Part shown: in pieces, positions 56,246-64,000 of the stretch
Numbering within the stretch: position 1 is the first letter of the stretch
Layout of the letters: every line of letters begins with the position of its first letter
Source of the DNA: Niastella sp. OAS944
Lineage (GTDB): Bacteria; Bacteroidota; Bacteroidia; Chitinophagales; Chitinophagaceae
Reading direction: 5' to 3'
DNA: 64,000 bases
Assembly (NCBI GenBank): GCA_024809215.1
Contig: JANUBW010000006.1
Coordinates: 372,936 to 436,935, forward strand
The notes under the pieces: model-generated
What the model saw: only the letters and a program-made list of their open reading frames with translations
Told to the model about the DNA's origin: nothing
Databases searched by the model: none
Translations under genes and position numbers: made by a program

Positions 56246-58276
56246 ATGAACACACAGCGCATTAATAACCAATTCAGGAGAAATAGCATAATTCCCATTT
56301 ACATTGGAATGTTGCTCGGTTTGCTGATGATGCATGGCAAAAGCTATGCGCAACCAACGTATAACCCTATTGCTGTAACCGGTTTTCAACATGATGTTAT
56401 TGCTGATACGGGAAAAAGTGTGCTGGCTACAACTACTACCATGATCGATGGAAGCCCGTTTGTTGCCCGTCACGTTTTGTATTCGGCAACCTTTGCTGCA
56501 AATAATGGTCTTACGGGCGGCTTAGCCGACAATGGCACTATTATAAGCGGAAAACGTACTTATCAGCTGGCGCCGTACATAGGAAAGAATGCGTTGTATT
56601 TATCACGGAATGGTACGGTTGACAGTACTAAAACCGAGGGCACGCTTAGTTTGGTAACGCCTGGTTATTATGCGCGGTTAAGTCTGGTGGCTTTTTCAAC
56701 CGAGGGCTCAAGCAGCCTCAATATCAATATCAACTATACCGATGGTTCTTCTGAACGTGCCATGACGAATGCCCCGTTGGCCGACTGGTATGTAGGCACT
56801 ACCAATGTAGTGTTAACCGGCCCGGGCCGTATTGGCCGTGATACGGTGCCGCCATTCTCAGTCGATGGCGTAGGCATCTGGCCAAAATTCTTTTCACACG
56901 ATTTTATAACCAGTTGTCTCAATCAAAACAAAATGGTAAAATCTGTTACCATTTTAGATACAAGCGCGAGCGCAGGCTCACGGGTTGTGGTGCTGGCTTT
57001 ATCGGGCGAAAGCATTCAGCCGTATAATATCAGTTCTGCTGTATTGCCTGCCCGTTGCGGCATTACTGACAATGGTTATATCTCATTGAGTGTAACAGGC
57101 GGTGTTAAACCATTCAGGTATCAGTGGAATACTACACCGGCTCAAACTACACCATTTGCGGCGGGATTGCCTGCGGGTACTTATACCGTCAATGTAAAAG
57201 ATTCAAACGGTTGTATAAGACCGTATACGGCTACTGTTACACTCATTACACCGGCGCCGGTTATTGCCAAAGCAACCACTTTACAGGTTTGCGCCGGAAC
57301 GCCCGTTACATTATATGCTGACACCACTTATGTTGCCCCCGGTGGCACCTATACCTGGAACCCCGGTAGTGCAAATGGCTCAGCCATTGTGGTAACACCC
57401 GGCGCCACTACAAAATATTATGTTGATGCCGAAGATAAATATGGTTGTCCTTCTTCCGATACGGTGGAGGTTACCGTAAAACCGGCGGCTACTGCTGCTT
57501 TCACGGTGAGCCCCGATCCGGTTTGTCCTAATACCCCGCAGATCGTTACCTATACGGGTAATGGCACCGCTACAGCTACTTATAACTGGAACAGCTTTGG
57601 CGGCGCCTCCTTACAATACGGCGCAGGTGCAGGCCCCTATAGCATTGTATACAGTCAGTCCGGTACATATAATATTCAATTACAGGTTACAGTGAGTGGC
57701 TGTACAACAACCGCTACCAAACAAGTGCATATTGACGCACCGCTGGCAACGCCGGTTGTTACGGTGGCTTCTGTAACAACCAGCACTATTTCGTTTAGCT
57801 GGCTGCCGGTGCCCGGCGCTATTGGTTATATAGTGTCGGTTAATGGCAGTCCATATATCACTCCTACTTCGGGCAGCCTTGGAACTACGCATAGCATAAT
57901 AAATCTGCAACCGGTTGAGAAAATGGTGATCAGTGTAATTGCACTAGGTGTTGAAGTGTGCCGCAACAGCGCCATCGGAAAAGGGGAGGGCACAACGTTG
58001 ACCGATGAAGTATTTATCCCAAACTCTTTCTCGCCAAATGGTGATGGCAAGAACGAAACCTTCAGGCCATATGGTAATGCCATCGCAAGCGCCAATATGA
58101 AGATCTTCAATCAATGGGGTGAGCTTATATATGAAGGCAGCGAGTATACTACTGGTTGGGATGGAAAACACAAAGGGAAATTGCAACCAATGGGTGTTTA
58201 CTTCTACGTGATAAAAGTAAAATTAGTAAATGGTACAGAAAGTAACAGGAAAGGATCGGTGAACCTGTTGCACTAA
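56246..58276 (+). CDS. SprB-repeat surface protein with CHU_C (T9SS type B) C-terminus
   Basis: This 676-residue cell-surface protein has a signal peptide (about 14-36, SYAQ), an unnamed N-terminal domain (about 38-255) shared with the proteins at 58294 and 61653, a SprB-type repeat (about 260-330, SLSVTGGVKPFRYQWNTTPA then AGTYTVNVKDSNGC), Ig/PKD-like domains (about 335-495) and an FN3-like domain (about 500-570). The end (about 583-676) is the gliding-motility-type CHU_C tail (VFIPNSFSPNGDGKNETF, WGELIYEG). It is probably exported by the T9SS with a PorP/SprF partner. Adhesin or structural role is inferred. Confidence 0.91.
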   Translation: MNTQRINNQFRRNSIIPIYIGMLLGLLMMHGKSYAQPTYNPIAVTGFQHDVIADTGKSVLATTTTMIDGSPFVARHVLYSATFAANNGLTGGLADNGTIISGKRTYQLAPYIGKNALYLSRNGTVDSTKTEGTLSLVTPGYYARLSLVAFSTEGSSSLNININYTDGSSERAMTNAPLADWYVGTTNVVLTGPGRIGRDTVPPFSVDGVGIWPKFFSHDFITSCLNQNKMVKSVTILDTSASAGSRVVVLALSGESIQPYNISSAVLPARCGITDNGYISLSVTGGVKPFRYQWNTTPAQTTPFAAGLPAGTYTVNVKDSNGCIRPYTATVTLITPAPVIAKATTLQVCAGTPVTLYADTTYVAPGGTYTWNPGSANGSAIVVTPGATTKYYVDAEDKYGCPSSDTVEVTVKPAATAAFTVSPDPVCPNTPQIVTYTGNGTATATYNWNSFGGASLQYGAGAGPYSIVYSQSGTYNIQLQVTVSGCTTTATKQVHIDAPLATPVVTVASVTTSTISFSWLPVPGAIGYIVSVNGSPYITPTSGSLGTTHSIINLQPVEKMVISVIALGVEVCRNSAIGKGEGTTLTDEVFIPNSFSPNGDGKNETFRPYGNAIASANMKIFNQWGELIYEGSEYTTGWDGKHKGKLQPMGVYFYVIKVKLVNGTESNRKGSVNLLH

Positions 58277-58293
58277 ACACTAAACGCGAAGAA

Positions 58294-60756
58294 ATGATCA
58301 AAATCGGATTACATATCTGCCTCTTATTTGGTGGGTTGGTTATTGCAACCGGTTCCCAGGGTCAAACCTATACGCCTATTGACATTACCAGCGGTTTTAA
58401 CCAGGATGGTATTGCCGAGTCGGGTATCGATGCCACAGCTGTAACCACAACCGGGCTTGATCTTTCCAGGAATATTATGTATTCCGACATCTTTGCGGCG
58501 ATAGTTGGTTTACAGGGTGGCTTACCCAGTAACGGCCTTATTGTAAATGGTAATAAAACCTGGCAATTGCAGCCGTATACCGGTAACAATGTAATGTACT
58601 TGTCTGCCGGCGGCTCACAGGCCAATACCATGGCCTTCGGTACATTTAATTTAGCAACACCAGCCAGGTATTCGGCAGTGAACCTGTTGTTGTTCTCAAC
58701 GGAAAGAGAAAGCAATATCAATATTGTACTGACCTTTACCGATGGTAGTACTTATAATGCAGGTAATAAGTTTATTGCCGACTGGTTTGGCGGAACACCA
58801 TTTGTTTATTCGGGCTATGGAAGAACCACACGTGAAAGCATGCCGCCGTATGTAACAGATGGGGTGATTACAAATAATCCCCGTTTTTACGAGGTTGACA
58901 TACCGCTGAGTTGTGTGAACAAGAACAAGTTACTGCAATCGGCAACTATTAGTTATTTATCAGGTACAACGGCGCCGGGCAGGTGTGTAGTGTTGGCCAT
59001 GTCGGGTGTGGGGTATACGCCGCCAACGGTTACGCCTGCAATTACCCAGGCTACCTGTAACAATGCCAATGGCAGTATTGCATTAACGGTAGCTAATGGC
59101 GCAGCTCCTTTTACCTATGCGTGGAGCACAACGCCGGTGCAAACAACTGCTATTGCAAGCGGCCTTACACCTGGTACGTATTCATGTACTATTACCGAAG
59201 CTGATAATTGTACTGTTAATTATTCCGGCGCGGTTACATCTACTGCTGTTGCGGTGTTAACAGCTTCGGCTAACCCAACTGCTGTATGTGTTGGCGATGT
59301 GGCCACTTTATCGGTAAGCGCAAGTGGCGGTACAGTTGCTACCTATACATGGAGCCCGGGTAATGTAACCGGTAGCAGCGTGCAGGTTACACCAACCACT
59401 ACCACTACCTATACGGTAAGTGGAACCGATAATAATGGCTGTGCGGTGTCGGCCACCGTTCCGGTAACCGTAAAGCCTTCTCCAACTTCAACTTTTACAG
59501 TATCGCCAGCCAATGGTTGTTTGGGCACGGTGCAAACAGTTACTTATACAGGTAATGCAGCTGCTTCGGCTACTTATAACTGGTTTAATATGGCCGGGGC
59601 TACCGTGCAAAACGGCAGCGGCCAGGGGCCTTACTCAATAGTGTTTAATAATACAGGAAATCATAACCTGCAATTGCAGGTAACCGATAACGGTTGCGTG
59701 TCAACAATAACAACAAGTCCGGTTGTTATTTCTACCCCGGTTTCAGCGTCCTTTACCGTCAGTGAGTCATTAATATGTGCCGGTTCAACCATTACCGTTA
59801 CATATACAGGTAGTGGGGCAAATACTGCCGCCGCTACCTGGGGCTGGGGTGGGGGAAACGTATTGCAGGGCAGCGGATTTGGGCCCTATACCGTTAAATA
59901 CGACAAAACCGGCATCATTAGTTTGTCGGCAAAAGATGGTGCCTGTACTTCAAATGCCCCTTCCAGTTTGATTACCGTAGTGCCTATGCCGGTGGCAGAT
60001 TTTTCGCCCAATAAATCAACGGGCTGTGTGCCGCATTCTGTAACCTTCAATAACACATCAAAGAACAGCGATTCATGGCGGTGGGATTTGGGAGATGGCA
60101 GTGGCTACACCAACAATAGTTTAAGCCCCTCATTTACCTATAACAATACAGGTGTTTATAGCGTGAGCCTCATCGCTTCTGCACAGGGTATGTGTCACGA
60201 TACGCTGGTAAGGACCAATATTATCAATGTAAAAACATATCCCACGGCCTCCTTTACAGTTAATCCGTTGGAGAACGTGCCATTGGAATTGCACGATGCC
60301 AATTTCAATTTCACAAACAGTTCACAGGGGGCCGCCTCTTACAAATGGGAGTTCGGTGATGGCGATACTTCAGTGAGTGCAAACGCTTCGCATCATTATC
60401 AGTATCCCGGTAATTATGTAGTAACCCTGCATGCCTACAATGATATTGGTTGTGAAGATACTGCTGTACGTGAGTTTATGATGGTGATACCCGATAAGGT
60501 ACTGGTCATTCCCAATGTTTTCAGTCCAAATGGCGACGGTACCAATGATACCTGGGAAATAGCCGGTTTGCGTGGAGTTACTAATTGTACGGTAGAGATC
60601 TTTAACCGCTACGGTCAACAGGTATATGGCAGTCATGGATATAGTAATCCCTGGGATGGCACCTGGAAAGGCAAACAGGTTCCGGTTGGAACTTTCTACT
60701 ACATAATAAAGACTGTCACCCGCAATTACAATGGCTGGGTAGCAGTGATCAGATAA
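58294..60756 (+). CDS. SprB-repeat/PKD surface protein with CHU_C (T9SS type B) C-terminus
   Basis: This 820-residue protein starts 17 bases after the previous gene and resembles it: signal peptide (1-24), the same unnamed N-terminal domain (about 27-240), a SprB repeat (about 247-312), Ig-like domains (about 318-560) and two PKD domains (about 565-640 and 645-725; WRWDLGDGSGYT, YKWEFGDGDTS). The CHU_C type B tail follows (about 735-820; VLVIPNVFSPNGDGTNDTWE to RYGQQVYGSHGYSNPWDGTW). The two genes look like a duplicated pair that then diverged in the middle. Surface adhesin or matrix role is inferred. Confidence 0.92.
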   Translation: MIKIGLHICLLFGGLVIATGSQGQTYTPIDITSGFNQDGIAESGIDATAVTTTGLDLSRNIMYSDIFAAIVGLQGGLPSNGLIVNGNKTWQLQPYTGNNVMYLSAGGSQANTMAFGTFNLATPARYSAVNLLLFSTERESNINIVLTFTDGSTYNAGNKFIADWFGGTPFVYSGYGRTTRESMPPYVTDGVITNNPRFYEVDIPLSCVNKNKLLQSATISYLSGTTAPGRCVVLAMSGVGYTPPTVTPAITQATCNNANGSIALTVANGAAPFTYAWSTTPVQTTAIASGLTPGTYSCTITEADNCTVNYSGAVTSTAVAVLTASANPTAVCVGDVATLSVSASGGTVATYTWSPGNVTGSSVQVTPTTTTTYTVSGTDNNGCAVSATVPVTVKPSPTSTFTVSPANGCLGTVQTVTYTGNAAASATYNWFNMAGATVQNGSGQGPYSIVFNNTGNHNLQLQVTDNGCVSTITTSPVVISTPVSASFTVSESLICAGSTITVTYTGSGANTAAATWGWGGGNVLQGSGFGPYTVKYDKTGIISLSAKDGACTSNAPSSLITVVPMPVADFSPNKSTGCVPHSVTFNNTSKNSDSWRWDLGDGSGYTNNSLSPSFTYNNTGVYSVSLIASAQGMCHDTLVRTNIINVKTYPTASFTVNPLENVPLELHDANFNFTNSSQGAASYKWEFGDGDTSVSANASHHYQYPGNYVVTLHAYNDIGCEDTAVREFMMVIPDKVLVIPNVFSPNGDGTNDTWEIAGLRGVTNCTVEIFNRYGQQVYGSHGYSNPWDGTWKGKQVPVGTFYYIIKTVTRNYNGWVAVIR

Positions 60757-60795
60757 ACGTATTGTAAATCTTTCAATAAAATCAAAAATTCAATT

Positions 60796-61368
60796 ATGAA
60801 ACACATGTTCCTGAGGAGCTCTTATGTATTAGTGTTTACTGCTGCTTTACTGTTTACTGCGTGTAAGAAAGGCGATACCGGCCCTGCTGGTGAAAAAGGC
60901 GATGCTGGTGAAAAAGGTGCTACCGGCGCTACAGGTGCTACCGGTAAAAATGGAAGCGCCAATGTTATTTATTCGCCCTGGATAGATGTTACATTCAACG
61001 CTGTTGATACCTCTTTTGAAGGTGTTATCGAAGCTCCCAAGATCGTTGATAGTATTGTGCAAAAAGGTGAGGTTAAAGTGTATTGGAATATCAATACGCC
61101 TGCTGCTCCAACTATTGTTGCTTTACCTTATGCCGATAATGGTTTGATCTTCCGTTTGAAGGATTTCCTGATCTTCCCGATCATTCAGTCAGGTAGTATC
61201 TTTTTGGAGTCAACTTACAATGTAAGCTCACGCACCGATCCAAACACAAATGAAAAGATTTTTCAATATCGTTATGTAATTATTCCTGGCGGTGTTTCTG
61301 CCCGTACTTCTACAGTTAACTGGGATGATTATAATGCGGTGAAAGCTTATCTCGGGTTGAAAGACTAG
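60796..61368 (+). CDS. Collagen-like (Gly-X-Y) lipoprotein
   Basis: This 190-residue lipoprotein has a signal and lipobox (ALLFTAC, Cys23, then KKG), followed at once by about nine Gly-X-Y triplets ([20 protein letters not shown] then TGATGKNG, about 26-53). A C-terminal beta-rich domain (about 56-190) follows. The short collagen-like stalk may trimerise the protein and hold its head away from the membrane; stalk-plus-head lipoproteins of this kind are common in Bacteroidota but not functionally described as far as I know. It lies 39 bases after the CHU_C gene. Confidence 0.87.
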   Translation: MKHMFLRSSYVLVFTAALLFTACKKGDTGPAGEKGDAGEKGATGATGATGKNGSANVIYSPWIDVTFNAVDTSFEGVIEAPKIVDSIVQKGEVKVYWNINTPAAPTIVALPYADNGLIFRLKDFLIFPIIQSGSIFLESTYNVSSRTDPNTNEKIFQYRYVIIPGGVSARTSTVNWDDYNAVKAYLGLKD

Positions 61369-61461
61369 TCTTTCCCTGGCTGCAACAGTCGGGGATAACT
61401 TCCCGATTGTTTCATAAAATGTAAATCGGGTTGCCTCTTCCGGGGCGGCCCCTTATTAACA

Positions 61462-61560
61462 AATAGGCAATAGACAATAGGCAATAGACAATAGACAATG
61501 GGCAATAGACAATAGGCAATAGGCAATAGACAATAGACAATAGGCAATGGACAATAGGCA
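61462..61560. repeat. 7-bp tandem repeat (CAATAGR)n
   Basis: About 14 near-perfect units of CAATAGG/CAATAGA (with CAATGGG/CAATGGA variants) run from 61462 to 61560 between the collagen-like lipoprotein and the beta-helix gene. Minus-strand frames through it read as repeated YCLLPI and are not genes. Nearby, TTGCCAATTGATTTAA is perfectly duplicated in tandem at 61603-61618 and 61619-61634, just before the next start codon. Confidence 0.9.
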
Positions 61561-61652
61561 AAGCTCAAAGTTCAGCCACCCTTGCCAATTGCAAATTGCC
61601 GGTTGCCAATTGATTTAATTGCCAATTGATTTAACATTCACAATATTGAATT

Positions 61653-64000
61653 ATGAGAAATTCTGCGTCAATGATCCGGAAGGTTTATGTGGGTATCGCA
61701 CTGATGTTGTTATCGCTTACCGGTACGGCACAAACGGTAACAACGGTTCCCGTTACCGGTTTTACTGCCGATGTAATAGCCAATGGCCCTACATTCGCCG
61801 GCTCTGTTACTGCCGATGTTGATAGTGGTGGTTATTACTTCCTGAACCAAAGCTTTACTGCGTTTGGTACCCCTGCTAATTATCTGCCAAACTCCGGCTC
61901 TTTTATTAGTGCGGCCTCCGCTTTGGTCTCTTTTCAAATGGCTGATGCATCGGTGAATAACTCACTGCGCCTCGATACCATTGGTAAAACCGGAACATTG
62001 ACATTTGTTACTCCCCGTACGGCCGCTATCGTTTACCTGCTGGCCACTTCTGGCGGCTCGGCGGCTACTATTAATGTAACCCTGAATTTTGCCGATGGAA
62101 CAACACAAACCGTTACCGGCATCAATGTGCCCGACTGGTACGATGGTACTTCATTCGCCATACGGGGTATAGGGCGTGTGAATGGAAACGGTCAGGTACT
62201 GGATAATGGCGGCGGCGCTAATAATCCACGCATATACCAGGTAGCCGTTCCCGTGAATGGGCCTAACTATACAAAACTTATTTCTTCCGTTACTTTTACC
62301 CGCACAAGCTCAAGAGGTATTACACAGGTCATGGCGGTAAGTGCCATGAATTCCTGTGTACCGCCTGCTGCACAACCAGCCTCGCTGGTGCTTACGGCTG
62401 CCTCTACCAGCCAGATCACTGGTACATTTATAGCTTCATCACCTGCTGCAAATGCTTACCTGGTTGTTCGTTATCCTGCGGGGGCTACACCTGTTAACCC
62501 GGTAAATGGTACTACTTACACTGTTGGGTCAACGCTGGGAACAGGTACAGTAATACAAATAAATTCGGCTACGTCGTTTTCTTCAACCGGCCTTACCGGT
62601 GGCACGGCTTATGACTATTATGTATATGGCTATAATAATACCGGTTGTATTGGCCCTGTTTATAATACTACAGCGCCATTAACTGCAACACAAACAACAA
62701 ATACCTGTACGGGCCCCAGTGGCATTATTCCCGTGGGCCCAACCGGAACCTATCCTACATTAACGGCAGCGCTGGCTGCTTTGCAAAGTGGTGTGAGCGG
62801 CTCAGTGATACTTGAATTGCAAAGTACTTATACCAGTAGCGCCGAAACATTCCCTCTTGTTATTGCTACCAATGCATGTTTGAATGCAACCCGTACGTTA
62901 ACTATACGTCCCGAAGCAGGTGCCAACGGATTGGTTATTACCAGTTCGGCTGTTGGCCCTACTATTGATCTTTCTGGCGCTAATTATGTAACCATCGATG
63001 GCCGCCCCGGTGGAACGGGCGCTGTTATTGCGGTTACTGCTGCCGGTACAACTAATACAACTAATCTGAATATCATCAACACCAATGTGGCGGGCACTGC
63101 GCTCAGGCTCGACTATGGTGCTTCTAATAATACAATAAAATATTGCGACCTGCAGGGGCAGAACACTACTGCAGCCAATCAGCCCACAGGCATTGCTGGT
63201 GTGGTGTATATAGGTAATAATGGGGCCAATGGAAACGATAATAATACTTTTGATCATTGTAATATCCACTCTACAGGCGCCGGTTCTACAAAACCTACCA
63301 TTGGTATTTATTCGCTGGGGTACGATAACTCAAGCGCTACGGCTTCATACGTGCCCCAGTTCAACGATCGCAATGCGGTGATTGGTTGTAATATTTACGA
63401 TTATTTCAATGCCGGTAATGCCGCTGGCCTTGAAGTGAACCTGGGTAATACGGGTTTTACGATCGCTGCCAACAGTTTCTTTCAAACGGAAGCCATTTCG
63501 GTCACTACTTCCAATGCTTTCAACCGGGCCATCTGGATCGCTCCTTTCCGCACATCCAGTGCCGGTGAAATAGGGAATGGGTTTATCATTGTGTCTAACT
63601 TTATAGGTGGTAGTGCGCCCAATTGTGGCGGCGCTCCATATACTATGGCCGCTGGCTCCGCTGGCTTTTTTGAAGGCATCAGGCTTGAAGTGGCTGATGC
63701 CGCTACACCACAGGCTGCTTCTTCGGTACAGGGTAATATGATCACCAATATCAGTATTAATACAAGCACGGCTACAACTACTACCGATGCCATGCATGCC
63801 ATTGCGGTTGTAAATGGTACAGGCAATGTAGAAGTGGGTACTATTACCGGTAATACCATTGGCTCGGTAAACGGTATAAATGGTACTACCGATGGCGGAA
63901 TTACCATCAATGCCACCGGTTCCATTGCCAGTCATATGATCTTTTTAACGGGTACCTACAATGCAACTGTTAAAAACAATTTCATTGGTAATGTGCTGCT
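61653..64000 (+). CDS. Large surface beta-helix protein, 3' end outside the window
   Basis: The frame is open from the ATG at 61653 to the window edge (782 codons seen, no stop). It has a signal peptide (about 8-27, LTGTAQ), the unnamed domain shared with 56246 and 58294 (about 30-235), an FN3-like domain (about 240-350), then a long run of Asn/Gly/Thr-rich short strands (from about 360; PTGTYPTLTAALAALQSG, ANYVTIDGRPGGTGAV, DNNTFDHCNIHSTGAG) typical of a right-handed beta-helix. A T9SS sorting domain is expected at the unseen end. The nearest candidate function is an adhesin or a polysaccharide-acting beta-helix; no catalytic motif is seen. Confidence 0.88.
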   Translation, partial: MRNSASMIRKVYVGIALMLLSLTGTAQTVTTVPVTGFTADVIANGPTFAGSVTADVDSGGYYFLNQSFTAFGTPANYLPNSGSFISAASALVSFQMADASVNNSLRLDTIGKTGTLTFVTPRTAAIVYLLATSGGSAATINVTLNFADGTTQTVTGINVPDWYDGTSFAIRGIGRVNGNGQVLDNGGGANNPRIYQVAVPVNGPNYTKLISSVTFTRTSSRGITQVMAVSAMNSCVPPAAQPASLVLTAASTSQITGTFIASSPAANAYLVVRYPAGATPVNPVNGTTYTVGSTLGTGTVIQINSATSFSSTGLTGGTAYDYYVYGYNNTGCIGPVYNTTAPLTATQTTNTCTGPSGIIPVGPTGTYPTLTAALAALQSGVSGSVILELQSTYTSSAETFPLVIATNACLNATRTLTIRPEAGANGLVITSSAVGPTIDLSGANYVTIDGRPGGTGAVIAVTAAGTTNTTNLNIINTNVAGTALRLDYGASNNTIKYCDLQGQNTTAANQPTGIAGVVYIGNNGANGNDNNTFDHCNIHSTGAGSTKPTIGIYSLGYDNSSATASYVPQFNDRNAVIGCNIYDYFNAGNAAGLEVNLGNTGFTIAANSFFQTEAISVTTSNAFNRAIWIAPFRTSSAGEIGNGFIIVSNFIGGSAPNCGGAPYTMAAGSAGFFEGIRLEVADAATPQAASSVQGNMITNISINTSTATTTTDAMHAIAVVNGTGNVEVGTITGNTIGSVNGINGTTDGGITINATGSIASHMIFLTGTYNATVKNNFIGNVL

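Noticed and set aside
61365-61568. Minus-strand frame reading repeated YCLLPI
   Set aside because: It is simple translation of the CAATAGR tandem repeat with no start context; not a gene.

Overview
The window looks like a chromosomal segment of a Bacteroidota bacterium, probably a soil-type Chitinophagaceae (Niastella/Chitinophaga-like; genus is inference). The grounds are four SusC-type receptors, three of them with SusD partners in view, two ECF sigma/FecR pairs, a giant hybrid two-component regulator (HTCS), type IX secretion (T9SS) sorting domains, PorP/SprF proteins and a T-rich AT-leaning intergenic style. No rRNA, tRNA, CRISPR array, phage or insertion sequence was found.

Region by region. 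(1) 34-5634, minus strand: ECF sigma, FecR and an STN-containing SusC; its SusD would lie beyond the left edge. (2) 5.9-9.0 kb: small accessory genes, namely a DinB-like protein, a B3-type metallo-beta-lactamase-fold protein with the GOB-like Gln in its zinc motif, two hypothetical secreted proteins and a possible gene relic. (3) 9256-21084, minus strand: a polysaccharide utilization locus running HTCS, SusC, SusD, GH2 glycosidase. (4) 21.1-27.1 kb: an accessory stretch with a striking 21-bp (7-codon) array, a FN3-like protein, a broken second HTCS (internal deletion plus frameshift), 1.2 kb of apparently decayed DNA and two small lipoproteins. (5) 27563-34363, plus strand: SusC, SusD and a sialidase, followed by a convergent type I phosphodiesterase/phosphatase. 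(6) 36238-37944: a TPR/HTH membrane regulator. (7) 38343-64000, plus strand: a PNGase F-like T9SS substrate, then ECF sigma, FecR, STN-SusC, SusD, a HExxH metallopeptidase lipoprotein, a DUF4302-like lipoprotein, PorP, a PorE-like OmpA protein, PorP, an M43 metalloprotease with a T9SS tail, two SprB-repeat/CHU_C surface proteins, a collagen-like lipoprotein, and a beta-helix protein that runs off the right edge.

Taken together the window reads as a glycoprotein- and glycan-scavenging region: N-glycan release (PNGase F-like), desialylation (GH33), galactoside or related cleavage (GH2), dephosphorylation, proteolysis (Mx1-like and M43) and uptake through SusC/D pores. The STN-bearing SusCs sit with sigma/FecR pairs while those without STN do not, which fits trans-envelope signalling versus HTCS-type control.

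The least explained features are the 23-unit 21-bp array at 21132-21611, an unnamed ~210-residue domain shared by the N-termini of three neighbouring surface proteins (56246, 58294, 61653), and low-complexity spacer 'words' arranged as inverted repeats that also appear inside a FecR coding sequence.
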